Source of the DNA: Alphaproteobacteria bacterium UBA998
Lineage (GTDB): Bacteria > Pseudomonadota > Alphaproteobacteria > Rickettsiales > UBA998
Direction of reading: 5' to 3'
Length of the DNA: 40,656 nucleotides
Assembly (NCBI GenBank): GCA_002291925.1
Contig: DBAY01000032.1
Location: 1-40,656 of the forward strand
Shown here: piece by piece, positions 7,958 through 17,408 of the stretch
How the letters are laid out: each line of letters begins with the position of its first letter
Position numbering within the stretch: the stretch's first letter is position 1
Notes under the pieces: generated by a model
Told to the model about the DNA's origin: nothing
What the model saw: only the letters and a program-made list of their open reading frames with translations
The model's database searches: none
Position numbers and translations under genes: made by a program

Positions 7958-8738
7958 GACGCTGAGCCCCGCCCGCCAGACACGCATAGGCCTGTTGCTT
8001 TCAGCCCTGATTTTGTGCGCATGGCTTGCGCTGCATGTCTATGCCCTCTGGTTTCACCCGCTGCATTGGGAAACCGGGTTGGCTTCAACCCTGCTGGTGG
8101 CCGTACTGACCTGGCTGTCGGTTGGGCTGTTCATCATCGCGCATGATGCGATGCATGGCTCGCTGGCGCCGCTTTCGCCATCGTGGGGTCGACGTATTGG
8201 GACTGTGGCCTTGTGGTGTTACGCCAACTTCTCTTTCGCGAAACAACTGCCCCAGCACCATGCACACCACCACGCACCCGGTAGTGGCACGGACCCGGAT
8301 TTTCACCCCAATCACCCCCGTTCGTTCTGGCGATGGTATGTCCGTTTTATGGTCACGTATTTCCGCGGCCGCGAAATTCTCTGGATGAATGTGCGTGTGT
8401 TCCTCTACATCCTCGCTGGCGCGCCCGTCGCGAACATCCTGCTGTTCTTTGCTTTGCCGGGCCTTCTCTCGTCGTTGCAGCTCTTCTATTTCGGCACGTT
8501 CCTGCCACACCGCCATGACGGGCGTGCCTTCGCCGACGGCCACCATGCCCGCAGCAATGACTATCCCCCGCTCCTGTCCTTACTCAGCTGCTTTCATTTC
8601 GGCTACCATTATGAGCATCATCTCTCGCCCGGCACGCCGTGGTGGCGGCTGCCGGCGATACGGCGCCTCAGAGCGTCAGCGGCTCCACGGCGGCCTGCGC
8701 ACCAGTGGGCATTACCCCGGCCCGGCGCGTCTGCATGA
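7947..8738 (+). CDS. crtW: Beta-carotene ketolase (CrtW type)
   Basis: The 263-residue membrane di-iron ketolase adds 4-keto groups to beta-ionone rings. The histidine boxes HDAMHG, HHAHHH and HYEHH, the GTFLPHR segment and several hydrophobic stretches match CrtW. Family members usually stop about ten residues after PWWRLP; here some 30 residues follow, and the last 71 nt are antisense to the 3' end of crtE. The basic, alanine/proline-rich tail looks like read-through rather than conserved protein. The AUG at 7947 overlaps crtZ by 11 nt. With crtZ this gives the capacity for astaxanthin. Confidence 0.93.
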   Translation: MRSETLSPARQTRIGLLLSALILCAWLALHVYALWFHPLHWETGLASTLLVAVLTWLSVGLFIIAHDAMHGSLAPLSPSWGRRIGTVALWCYANFSFAKQLPQHHAHHHAPGSGTDPDFHPNHPRSFWRWYVRFMVTYFRGREILWMNVRVFLYILAGAPVANILLFFALPGLLSSLQLFYFGTFLPHRHDGRAFADGHHARSNDYPPLLSLLSCFHFGYHYEHHLSPGTPWWRLPAIRRLRASAAPRRPAHQWALPRPGASA

Positions 8739-9567
8739 CCATCTCCAGATAGGCCAGCAGCGGGGAATCCTCCCGGTCCTCCACGAAGCTGCGCGCTGCG
8801 CGGATGTAATCTTCCAGCATTTCCCGCACCTCGCGCTGCTTCTTCAGGCTGGCACCCAGTAGCTCATCCGAAAGATCGTCCTTCAGCTGGAAGGCCAGGC
8901 CAAGGCAATGCGCATATTGCCGCATGCGTTCTTCCTCCTTGGCGCTCGCATTGGCCACGCGTGCGCCCGCGCAGGCCGAGCCCACGAAGAGAATGCCTGT
9001 TTTCAGGAAATGCATCCGCTCGGTATCGGACGCCTGGCAGTAGTAATCCTTCTCATGCAAATCGGCATACTGGCCTGCGCACAGGCCTTCCGCGCCGATG
9101 ACCTTGGCCAGTAAGGCGGAAAGGGCCACTTTCTGCGGGTCGGAGAGCGTGGCGCAGTGCGCGATAACCTCATAGGCCCGATTCATCAGCGAGATGGCAG
9201 CCAGAATCGCGGTCGGCTCGCTATATTTCCGGTGCAATGCCGGGCGGCCGCGCCGCACATCGTCATCATCCATCGAGGGGAGATCATCATAGATCAGCGA
9301 GGAGGCGTGCATCATCTCGAAGGCGCAGGCGACATCGAGTGCGCGCCGGGGAGGGCAGCCCAGATGCGCCGCCACCGCCATGATGAGAAGGGGACGCACC
9401 CGCTTGCCCGGAGAGAGCAGGCTGTAGCGTATCGCCTGATGCAGCCGGTCAGGCTCGCCCTGCTGCGGCCGGGAGAGCATGTCGAGGCGCGCATCAATCT
9501 GGTTGCGCCAGCTTCGCAGCGCCTGCTCCTGCGGGTCGGTGGTCATGGAAGCAAGGGCGCGTGTCAT
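8668..9567 (-). CDS. crtE: Geranylgeranyl diphosphate synthase
   Basis: The 299-residue prenyltransferase elongates FPP to GGPP for CrtB. The first aspartate-rich motif DDLPSMDDDD with RRGRP lies at residues 94-109 and the second, DDLSDELLG, in the C-terminal third. The GKRVRP substrate motif is at 54-59. The start at 9567 is chosen because its ATG overlaps the idi stop (ATGA) and GAGGAA precedes it; a long upstream extension to 9876 is idi read in another frame. The M8 codon (9546) is an alternative. The last 71 nt overlap crtW head-on. Confidence 0.93.
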   Translation of the reverse strand: MTRALASMTTDPQEQALRSWRNQIDARLDMLSRPQQGEPDRLHQAIRYSLLSPGKRVRPLLIMAVAAHLGCPPRRALDVACAFEMMHASSLIYDDLPSMDDDDVRRGRPALHRKYSEPTAILAAISLMNRAYEVIAHCATLSDPQKVALSALLAKVIGAEGLCAGQYADLHEKDYYCQASDTERMHFLKTGILFVGSACAGARVANASAKEEERMRQYAHCLGLAFQLKDDLSDELLGASLKKQREVREMLEDYIRAARSFVEDREDSPLLAYLEMVMQTRRAGVMPTGAQAAVEPLTL

Positions 9568-10652
9568 GCGTTCCTCGCCGCTGCCACGATGCGCGCCTGC
9601 CGCAGCGTCGCCACATCGGGCGAGCCAGTGCAGAAACACGCGATACGCAGCTGCTGCTCCAGAATTCGGAAATGCCGCAGCACCGCCTCCGTCGATTCCA
9701 TCGCCGCCGCCAGCACGCCCCCCGCCTGCCCGGCCAACGTCGCGCCGTACCGCAGGGCTTTTGCCACATCCAGCCCATGCCGGATGCCGCCCGAGCCAAT
9801 CAGCGGCAATTGCGGGCAGGCACGCGCCACCTCGCGCAGCGCCCGGCTGGTGGGGATGCCCCAATGGGTGAAACACGCCGCCACCTGCTTGGCGTCCGCC
9901 TGTTCCATGCGCCCGGCTTCAATCGCGGCCCAGCTCGTGCCGCCCGCGCCCGCCACATCAATCGCCGCGACACCCACGGAGGCTAGCTGACGCGCCAGCG
10001 CCGGGGAAATGCCACAGCCAATCTCTTTCACCATCAACGGGACACCCAGACCCTGCACGAGCTGTTCAATCTTCCTGAGCAGATGCCGCCAATCCGTCTC
10101 CCCTTCTTTCTGCAGCGCCTCCTGCAAAGGGTTCAGATGCAGGATGAGCCCATCAGCCCCGATGGCCTCCACCGCGCGCCGCGCTTCGTCACACCCGTAA
10201 CCGAGATTCAGCTGCGCCGCGCCGAAATTGGAAAAGAGCGGAATATCCGGGGCCACGGTGCGCAGGATACGATCCAGCCCAGATGCCCCGCACGCCTCCA
10301 GTGCGATACGCTGCGAGCCGACCGCCATGGCGATGCCCAGCTCCTGCGCCGCTTCCGCCAGATGGCGGTTGATAGACGCCGCACGCTGCGGCCCCCCGGT
10401 CATCGAGCTGATCAGCAGCGGCAGGCGGAGGGCATGGCCGAGGAACACGCAACGGAGGTCGATCTCCTCCAGCGCGATCTCCGGCAGCGCGCAATGCTCG
10501 AACTCCCACGCATCAAAGCCGTTACGCCGGGCAGGCCCTGCCACCTGCTGCATGGCAAGGTCGAGATGGTCTTCCTTCCGCGTGTAAATCGACGCCGCCC
10601 CGTCCGGCTGCGGGGGAAACGATGACGGGGGACGAAGAGCCTTAGCAGCCAT
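9564..10652 (-). CDS. fni: Isopentenyl-diphosphate delta-isomerase, type 2 (FMN-dependent)
   Basis: The 362-residue TIM-barrel flavoenzyme interconverts IPP and DMAPP and so feeds CrtE. Family signatures are the TRKEDHLDLA substrate segment near residue 25, PLLISSMTGG, MAVGSQR, LHLNPLQE, VKEIGCG and the phosphate loop GSGGIRHG. It is the first gene of a two-gene operon with crtE, coupled by a 4-nt overlap, and converges on the crt operon. About 200 bases separate it from the divergent adc gene; its promoter should lie there. This isomerase type is unrelated to the Nudix (type 1) isomerase. Confidence 0.95.
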   Translation of the reverse strand: MAAKALRPPSSFPPQPDGAASIYTRKEDHLDLAMQQVAGPARRNGFDAWEFEHCALPEIALEEIDLRCVFLGHALRLPLLISSMTGGPQRAASINRHLAEAAQELGIAMAVGSQRIALEACGASGLDRILRTVAPDIPLFSNFGAAQLNLGYGCDEARRAVEAIGADGLILHLNPLQEALQKEGETDWRHLLRKIEQLVQGLGVPLMVKEIGCGISPALARQLASVGVAAIDVAGAGGTSWAAIEAGRMEQADAKQVAACFTHWGIPTSRALREVARACPQLPLIGSGGIRHGLDVAKALRYGATLAGQAGGVLAAAMESTEAVLRHFRILEQQLRIACFCTGSPDVATLRQARIVAAARNA

Positions 10653-10858
10653 AAACCGCGCAACGTAAAGGGTAATACGAGCGCACTGTCGCTTGAATCA
10701 CGTAAAAAGGATACATGGCAGCATGGATCCTCCTTCCCATGCTTCACCTGCCGCGCGGCAATATCCTGCCTGCGCTCAACCCCCCTTTATGGGAAAGCTT
10801 CTTTTTTGAGAAATAGATGCTTATATGGGAAGCATACCATCCGTCACAGGAATCCCAT

Positions 10859-11626
10859 ATGAACAGACAACAAATTCTTGCCCTTCCCTCCATGCCGGTG
10901 GTGGGGTCCAGCTATCCCAAGCCGCCCAACCGGTTCGTCAACCGGGAATACCTCAACGTCACCTACGAGACGGATGCCGAGCTGCTGCGCGCCGTGGTGC
11001 CGGAGCCCTTGGAGCCCGCGGGCAACCAAGTGACTTTTGAGGTCATGCGCATGCCAGACAGTTCCGGTTTTGGCGACTACACGGAGAGCGGGTTGGTGAT
11101 TCCCTGCCTTTACAAGGGCGAACCGGTCAACTTTCCGCTGATGATGTTCCTCGACAATGAGCCACCCATTTCCGGCGGGCGGGAAATCTGGGGTTTTCCC
11201 AAGAAGTATGGCGAGCCGAAGCTTGGCATCTTGCATGACACGCTCACCGGCACGCTTGACTATGCCGGCGTGCGCGTCGCCACCGCCACCATGACCTACA
11301 AGCACGAGAACCTGCTGTGCGACCATGAGATGAACCGCCTGCGCGACCCGCAGGTAATTGCCGAGAAGCTGGGCCGCAAGCAGGTGCTGTTGAAGCTGAT
11401 TCCCGGCGTGGACGGCACGTGGGACGTCGCCAAGCTGGTTTCCTTCAGCATGACGGACATCGTGGTGAAGGAAGCATGGACCGGGCAGGCGCGGCTGCAT
11501 CTGGTGCCGCACGCCAACGCGCCCGTGGCGGATTTCCCGGTGCGCCGCATCGTGGGCGGCAGCCATTTCATCGCCGACATGACCCTGCCCTACGGCAAGG
11601 TGGAGCTGGACTACCTTACGGAGTAG
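10859..11626 (+). CDS. adc: Acetoacetate decarboxylase family protein
   Basis: The 255-residue protein matches acetoacetate decarboxylase. The REIWGFPKKYGEPKL segment places the Schiff-base lysine at K115 with K116 beside it, the same numbering as the clostridial enzyme, and E-P-P-I-SGGRE precedes it. The reaction is acetoacetate to acetone and CO2. The ATG at 10859 is preferred over one at 10817 because CAGGA lies upstream and the protein then has family length. It overlaps the efflux outer-membrane gene tail to tail by 11 nt. No CoA transferase is nearby, so the physiological substrate is uncertain; related enzymes act on other keto acids. Confidence 0.9.
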   Translation: MNRQQILALPSMPVVGSSYPKPPNRFVNREYLNVTYETDAELLRAVVPEPLEPAGNQVTFEVMRMPDSSGFGDYTESGLVIPCLYKGEPVNFPLMMFLDNEPPISGGREIWGFPKKYGEPKLGILHDTLTGTLDYAGVRVATATMTYKHENLLCDHEMNRLRDPQVIAEKLGRKQVLLKLIPGVDGTWDVAKLVSFSMTDIVVKEAWTGQARLHLVPHANAPVADFPVRRIVGGSHFIADMTLPYGKVELDYLTE

Positions 11627-13085
11627 GCGTCGCAGCGGGCGTGGGGTCCTGCCAGCCGCCGCCGAGTGCGCGGTACAGGTTCACGTACGCACCCAGCAGC
11701 TGCTGCTTGTTCTCCACCAGCTCCATCTGGGCTTCCAGCGCATCGCGCTGCGTAAGCAGGGCCTCCAGATAATCGATGCGCGCCGCCTTGAACAGCACGT
11801 CGGCATCCTCGATGGCCTTGTCCAGTGAGGCCACCTGCGCCTGCTTGTCGGCGAAGGTCTGCTTGAGATTAGCCACCGCGTTCAGCTGGTTGATGACTTC
11901 CACATACGCGTCGATGACCGTTTTCTGGTACTCATAAACGGCCTGCAGCTGGCGGCTGTTGGCGGAGCGGTAATCCGCCTCGATGGCCAGCCGGTTGAGC
12001 AGCGGTGCGGTCAGGCTGGCTGCCACATTATAGAACAGCGATTCCGGCGAATTGAGGAAATACTTGCCGTTGAAAGACTGGAACCCCAGCCCCGCATCGA
12101 GGCTGAGCGACGGGTAGAAGCGCGCCTTGGCCACGCTGACATTCAGCTCGGCGGCCTTCAGGTCATAGGTCGCCTGCTGGATGTCCGGGCGGTTTTCCAG
12201 CAGATTGGCGGGCAGGCCGGATTGCAGCGCGGGCGGCTCCTTGGCGAGGAAGTCCTCGGCATGGCGCTCCAGCGGCTGCGGGAAGCGGCCAACCAGCGCG
12301 TTCAGGCGGTTCTCGGCCACGGTGATGTCCTGCTGCAGGCGGAATTGCAGGCTCTGGTTCTTCTGCACCTCGGCGGCGAAGCGGTTGACGGCCAGCGCAT
12401 TGGCCTGCGCGGCTTCCATCTGGTATTGCACCACCTGCTGCGCTCGTTGCAGCGTATCGATGTAGCGCTTCACGATGGCCAGCTGCTGATCCAGCGCCTC
12501 CAGCTCGTAATAGGTGCTGGCGATCTCGGCGATCAGGCGGGTCTGCGCGAATTTGCGGCCCTCGATGGAGGCGAGGTATTCATAATAGGCCGACTGTTTC
12601 GCGTTGCGCAGGCGCTTCCAGATATCCACCTCCCAGCGCGTGTAAAGCCCGGCCTCGCGGTTGCGCAGCACGGAGGGTAGTTCGTTCGCCTCGTCACTCA
12701 CGCCCTGGCTGGTGAATTTGCCGACGCGCTCCTGCTCATAGCTGGCGCCCACGCCGACACTTGGCAGATATTCGCCCTGCCGCGCCGAGATTTCGTTGTT
12801 GGCGATGGTGATGTCTTGCTCAAGGATGCGCAGTTCCTGACTCTGCGCGAGCGCGGTGTCGATCAGCCCCTGCAATTGCGGATCGGGGAAGAAATCCTTC
12901 CACGGCAACTGGGCGACAGTGGGCGCCGTGGCCTCCGTCTGCGCGGGCAGGTTGGGGCCATAGGTCTGCGGGGCCTGGAAGTCGGCCATTTCCTTCGCGG
13001 CGTCGCCGGAGAGGCTGGGCACGCAGCCCGGCAGCAGCGTGAGGCTGGTGGCGCACAGCGCCAGATACAAAGCGGATTTACGCAT
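11616..13085 (-). CDS. RND efflux outer-membrane lipoprotein (OprM/NodT family)
   Basis: The 489-residue protein is the outer-membrane channel of the tripartite pump. The N terminus MRKSALYLALCATSLTLLPGC is a lipoprotein signal peptide with the lipobox cysteine at residue 21. Two TolC-type halves follow, with paired amphipathic coiled-coil helices rich in Q, A, E and R, and the family segment ENRPDIQQA. The ATG at 13085 overlaps the permease stop by 8 nt; the longer frame starting 13145 would place the signal peptide internally and is rejected. The C terminus is a P/A/T-rich tail that overlaps adc by 11 nt. Confidence 0.93.
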   Translation of the reverse strand: MRKSALYLALCATSLTLLPGCVPSLSGDAAKEMADFQAPQTYGPNLPAQTEATAPTVAQLPWKDFFPDPQLQGLIDTALAQSQELRILEQDITIANNEISARQGEYLPSVGVGASYEQERVGKFTSQGVSDEANELPSVLRNREAGLYTRWEVDIWKRLRNAKQSAYYEYLASIEGRKFAQTRLIAEIASTYYELEALDQQLAIVKRYIDTLQRAQQVVQYQMEAAQANALAVNRFAAEVQKNQSLQFRLQQDITVAENRLNALVGRFPQPLERHAEDFLAKEPPALQSGLPANLLENRPDIQQATYDLKAAELNVSVAKARFYPSLSLDAGLGFQSFNGKYFLNSPESLFYNVAASLTAPLLNRLAIEADYRSANSRQLQAVYEYQKTVIDAYVEVINQLNAVANLKQTFADKQAQVASLDKAIEDADVLFKAARIDYLEALLTQRDALEAQMELVENKQQLLGAYVNLYRALGGGWQDPTPAATPTP

Positions 13086-16000
13086 CGGAGTCGTCCTCGT
13101 CGTCGGGCAGGTGGTAGCCGAAGGCTTCGGTGAGGGGGGATTCATGCTCGTCGCGGATCAGCTCGCGCCCTTCCACAAGCGAGGCGAAGATGAAGTAAAG
13201 CCCCGGCACCAGGATGAGGCCGAACACCGTGCCGAACAGCATGCCGCCCAGCGCCGAGGCGCCAATGGTGCGGTTGGCCACCGCGCCCGCGCCGGTGGCG
13301 ATGGTGAGCGGAATCAGGCCCGCGATGAAGGCGAAGGAGGTCATCAGGATGGGGCGGAAACGTACCCGTGCCCCCTCGATGGCCGCTTCCAGCACACTCA
13401 TGCCCTGTTGCTGTTTCTGGCGGGCGAATTCCACGATAAGTACCGCGTTCTTGCCCAAGAGACCGACCAGCATGATGAGGCCCACCTGCGCATAAACGTC
13501 ATTGGCCAGCCCCATGCCTTTCAGCAGCAAATACGAGCCGAAGATGCCCGGCGGCAGCGAGAAGATCACCGCCAGCGGCACGACGAAGCTCTCATACTGC
13601 GCCGCCAGCACGAGATAGACGAAGAACAGCACCACGGCGAAAATGTAGACCGCTTCGTTGCCGCGTGCGGCTTCGTCAAAAGAGAGGCCTTCCCACGCCA
13701 CGTCATAGCCTTTCGGCAGGCCTTCCTTGGCAACTTCGCGCACCGCCTGAATGGCGTCACCCGTGGTATAGCCCTTGGCGGGCACGGCGCGGATGGCCGA
13801 GGAGTTATAGACGTTGTAGCGCGTGATCTCGTTCGGGCCCTGCGTCTTCTCCATTTTCATGAAGGCGGAGTACGGCACCATCTCGCCCTTGTCGTTCTTG
13901 GCGTAGAGCTTGAGGATGTCGGAAGGCAGTTTGCGGAACTCCGGCAGCGACTGCACATACACCTTGAAGAACTGGCCGAAGCGAATGAAGCCCTGCTCGT
14001 AGGTACTGCCGATCAGGATGTCGAGATTGTCCAGCGCCTTGCCGATGGATACGCCCTTCTGCATGGCGAGCTGGTTGTCGATCTTCAGCTCATATTGCGG
14101 GTAGTTAGCTGCGAAGAAGGTGAAGAGGCCGGTCAGCTCCTTGCGCTCGCGCAGGCGCTTCATGAAGTCCTTGTTGATGCCGTCAAAGGCCTGGTAGTCG
14201 AGCGTGCCCGTCTTATCCAGCAGGCGGAAGGATATACCGTCCGCCGCGCCGTAGCCCGGCACCGCCGGCGGCTCGAAATATTCCACGATGGCGCCGATAT
14301 CGCGGCTTTTCTCCTCCAGCTCCTCGATCACCTCGCGTACAGAGTGCTTGCGGTCCGACCAGTCGCGCAGGTTGATGATGCAGCTCGCGGCGTTGGAACC
14401 CCGGCCCTCGGTGAGGATCTCGAACCCGGCCAGCGAGGCGACCGATTCCACGCCCTCGACACCCTTCGCCATCTTCTGCAGTTTCTTGATAACGTCGTAG
14501 GTTTTCTCCAGCGTCGAGCCCGGCGGCGTCTGCACGATGGCGTAGATCATCGACTGGTCTTCGTTCGGGATGAAGCCCGAGGGCACGATGCTGTTGATGG
14601 CGACAATGCCGCCGATGAAGGCCGCGAGCAGGCCGAGGGTGAGCACGCGGCGATGGGCGATGCGCGTGATGAAACCAGCATAGCGGTGCGAGACGCGGTC
14701 AAACCAGCCATTGAAGGCAGCGATGAAACGGGCGAGCGGGCCGCGCTTCACATGGTTCGGGTCATGCCGCTTGATCAGCATGGCGCTCAAGACCGGGGTC
14801 AGCGTCAGGGCCACCACGCCGGAGAGCACGATGGAAACGGCCATGGTGATGGCGAACTGCTTGAAGAGAATCCCCACCGGTCCCGTCATGAAGACGATGG
14901 GCACGAACACCGCCGTCATCATCAGCGTGATGGCGATGATGACGCCGCTGATTTCGCCGAGCACCTTCTGGACGGCGCGGTAAGGAGAGAGATGCTCCTC
15001 CACCATTTTCGCCTCCACCGCCTCCACCACCACGATGGCGTTGTCCACCACGATGCCGATGGCCAGCACGAGCGCGAAGAGGGTGATGAGGTTGATGGTC
15101 AGCCCGAAGGGCGACATGAAGGCGAAGGCGCCAATCAGCGAGACCGGCACGGCCAGAATCGGGATCAGCGTGAAGCGCCAGTTGCCGAGGAAAATGAACA
15201 CCACCAGCGCCACCAGCACGAAGGCCTCAAAGAGCGTGTGCAGCACTTTCTCGATGGAGACGTCGAGGAAGTTGGAGACGTCGTAGCTGATCTTGTAATG
15301 CATCCCGGCGGGGAAGTTGGCGCTGAGTTCCTTCAGCTTGTCCTTCACCTGCGCAATCACCTCGTTGGCGTTGCTGTTATAGGTCTGCTTCAGCAGGATG
15401 GCGGCGGAGGGGTGGCCGTCGACGTTGGAATAGATGTCGTAAAATTCGCTATCCAGCTCAACCTTGGCGATGTCCTTCAGGCGGAGCACCTCGCCATCCG
15501 GGTTGGCGCGGATGATGATGTCCTCATATTCCTTCGCCTCGTTGAAGCGGCCCTTGTAAATCAACACATATTCCAGCGATTGCGCCAGCTTGCCGGAGCT
15601 CTGGCCGATACGGCCCGGACGGCCGATGACGCTCTGCTCGGCGATGGCGTCCATCACGTCCTGCGTGGAGACGCTATAGGCGCGCATGCGGTCCGGGTTC
15701 AGCCAGATGCGCATGGCGAACTGGCGGGAGCCGAGGTTACGCGCCTGCGCGATGCCCTTCACCCGGCTCAGTTCCTGCAGCAGATGCACGTTGGCATAGT
15801 TGAAGAGGAACTTCTCGTCCGTGCCCTCATCGGTGCTGTAGAGGTTGATGTACATCAGCATGCTGGGCTGCACGCGCTGCACCACCACGCCTTCGAGCTG
15901 CACCAGCGGCGGCAGCTTGCTCATCACTTGGTCGACACGGTTCTTCACCTGCACCACGGCGTTGTCCGGGTCCGTCTCCATGTCGAAGATGACCTGGATC

Positions 16001-16266
16001 GTCGCCTCACCGGCGCTGGTGGCGTCGGAGACCATGTAGCGCATGCCCGGCACGCCGTTGATGGACTGCTCCAGCGGAATCAGCGCGGATTGCACCAGCA
16101 CGTCCGCGCTCGCGCCCGGGAAGGCGAGGCTGATCAGCACGCGCGGCGGGGCGATGGTCGGGAATTGCGAGATGGGCAGGCGCAGGGTGGCCAGCACGCC
16201 AAGGAAGACGATGATCAGCGACAGCACGATGGCCAGCACCGGTCGGTGGATGAATTTCTCAAACAT
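13078..16266 (-). CDS. RND multidrug efflux permease (HAE1/AcrB family)
   Basis: The 1062-residue inner-membrane proton/drug antiporter has the AcrB plan: an N-terminal helix (FIHRPVLAIVLSLIIVFLG), a large periplasmic loop, a six-helix block, and a second copy of both. The proton-relay region reads AIGIVVDNAIVVVE with D408-N409 where AcrB has two aspartates (D407-D408); the partner lysine in TM10 (GLLGKNAVLIVEFA) is kept. It lies between the adaptor and channel genes, 27 bases after the adaptor stop and overlapping the channel start by 8 nt. Substrates cannot be read from the sequence. Confidence 0.95.
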   Translation of the reverse strand: MFEKFIHRPVLAIVLSLIIVFLGVLATLRLPISQFPTIAPPRVLISLAFPGASADVLVQSALIPLEQSINGVPGMRYMVSDATSAGEATIQVIFDMETDPDNAVVQVKNRVDQVMSKLPPLVQLEGVVVQRVQPSMLMYINLYSTDEGTDEKFLFNYANVHLLQELSRVKGIAQARNLGSRQFAMRIWLNPDRMRAYSVSTQDVMDAIAEQSVIGRPGRIGQSSGKLAQSLEYVLIYKGRFNEAKEYEDIIIRANPDGEVLRLKDIAKVELDSEFYDIYSNVDGHPSAAILLKQTYNSNANEVIAQVKDKLKELSANFPAGMHYKISYDVSNFLDVSIEKVLHTLFEAFVLVALVVFIFLGNWRFTLIPILAVPVSLIGAFAFMSPFGLTINLITLFALVLAIGIVVDNAIVVVEAVEAKMVEEHLSPYRAVQKVLGEISGVIIAITLMMTAVFVPIVFMTGPVGILFKQFAITMAVSIVLSGVVALTLTPVLSAMLIKRHDPNHVKRGPLARFIAAFNGWFDRVSHRYAGFITRIAHRRVLTLGLLAAFIGGIVAINSIVPSGFIPNEDQSMIYAIVQTPPGSTLEKTYDVIKKLQKMAKGVEGVESVASLAGFEILTEGRGSNAASCIINLRDWSDRKHSVREVIEELEEKSRDIGAIVEYFEPPAVPGYGAADGISFRLLDKTGTLDYQAFDGINKDFMKRLRERKELTGLFTFFAANYPQYELKIDNQLAMQKGVSIGKALDNLDILIGSTYEQGFIRFGQFFKVYVQSLPEFRKLPSDILKLYAKNDKGEMVPYSAFMKMEKTQGPNEITRYNVYNSSAIRAVPAKGYTTGDAIQAVREVAKEGLPKGYDVAWEGLSFDEAARGNEAVYIFAVVLFFVYLVLAAQYESFVVPLAVIFSLPPGIFGSYLLLKGMGLANDVYAQVGLIMLVGLLGKNAVLIVEFARQKQQQGMSVLEAAIEGARVRFRPILMTSFAFIAGLIPLTIATGAGAVANRTIGASALGGMLFGTVFGLILVPGLYFIFASLVEGRELIRDEHESPLTEAFGYHLPDDEDDSDA

Positions 16267-16293
16267 GGGATGTTCCGATTGGGGTGAGCGCCA

Positions 16294-17408
16294 TTACTCG
16301 ACGGGCAGCGCCAGACTGGCCAGCACTTGCTTGGAGGATTGCAGGTCGATGGCCACCTTCTGGCCCGCCTGCACCTTGCCTAAGCCTTCGAGCAGGATGG
16401 TATCCCCCTCCTGCAGACCCGAGCGGATGGCAAAGAGATGCGGCACTTCCTCGGCGACCTTGATTTCGCGCGATTGCAGCGTGCCCTTGTCGTCCACCAC
16501 GTAGACGAACTTCTTGTCCAGCACCTCGAAGGTGGCTTTCTGCGGAATCACCAGCGCGTTTTCCACCTTGCGGGTGAGGCGCACCGTGCCCGTTTCGCCG
16601 TGGCGCAGCAGCGCGTCCGGGTTGGGGAAGGTGGCGCGGAAGGCGACGTTGCCGGTCTTGTTGTCGAAATCCGCCTCGATGGTGTCGATAAAGCCGCTCT
16701 GGGTAAACGGCTGACCATTGGCGAGGAGGAGCGTGACGGGAATCTTCACGTTCTCTTCCTTCTTCGCCATGAAGTCGAGGTAATCGGCTTCCGAGACGTT
16801 GAAATAGACCCACATCTGGCTGTTATCGGCCAGCGTGGTGAGGAGCTGCCCCTCATCCACCAGGCTGCCGAGCCGCACGCGGAAGCGGTCAACGATGCCG
16901 TCAAACGGTGCGCTCATGGTGGTCAGCGAGAGATGGGTCTCGGCCAGTTTCTTCTCGGCTTCCGCCTTGGAAAGGCGGGCTTTTGCCAGCGCCAGCTCAT
17001 TGGCGGAGACGACCTTGTGCTCGAACAAGCTCTTCGTGTTGTCATACTCGATGCGTTCGCGCTCGTATTCCGCCTTGGCCTCGCCGAGTTCCGCCTCGAG
17101 CAGCACCGGCATGAGCTGGAACATGGGCTCGCCCTTCTTCACGGCCTGCCCCTCATTCACGAAAATCTTCTGCAGATAGCCTTTCTCGAAGGAGCGCAGG
17201 TCGATGTGCTGGATGGCGCGGATTTGCGCGACGTAATCATCGCTGATCTCCAGCGTCTCGCGCCACGGCTTGGTGGCGAGCATATGGCCCGACTCGGCGG
17301 CTTCCGTCGCAGGGTGACGCAAGGCGGTATAGAGCCCGCCGGAGAGAAGAAGGCGGCGAGAGCCCAGACAAGCGGGCGGGAGGTCAGGTTTTTCAGTGTG
17401 GTACGCAT
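16294..17408 (-). CDS. RND efflux periplasmic adaptor (membrane fusion protein), 5' end apparently frameshifted
   Basis: The adaptor links permease and channel. The body is clear: a lipoyl-like segment (GYLQKIFVNEGQAVKKGEP), a coiled-coil hairpin (about 60 residues rich in E, A, K), then the APFDGIV barrel-sandwich half and a beta-barrel. In the reading frame of the body, the N terminus lacks any signal sequence. A signal-anchor start (MRTTLKNLTSRPLVWALAAF) exists one frame away from 17408, or from 17423 with MTITA in front, and would continue into LLSGGLYTALRH if one base were added near 17347-17354. The uninterrupted frame without correction runs 16294-17448. First gene of the pump operon, about 150 bases after the kinase. 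Confidence 0.8.

Noticed and set aside
10817..10835. ATGCTT...AAGCAT dyad before adc as an operator
   Set aside because: Short arms, AT-rich and common by chance; no second copy was seen in the window.
13039..16287. A 1082-residue open frame on the plus strand
   Set aside because: It is antisense to the whole RND permease gene; it is rich in His, Arg, Asp and Glu with no domain, as expected for the shadow of a GC-rich gene with strong codon bias.
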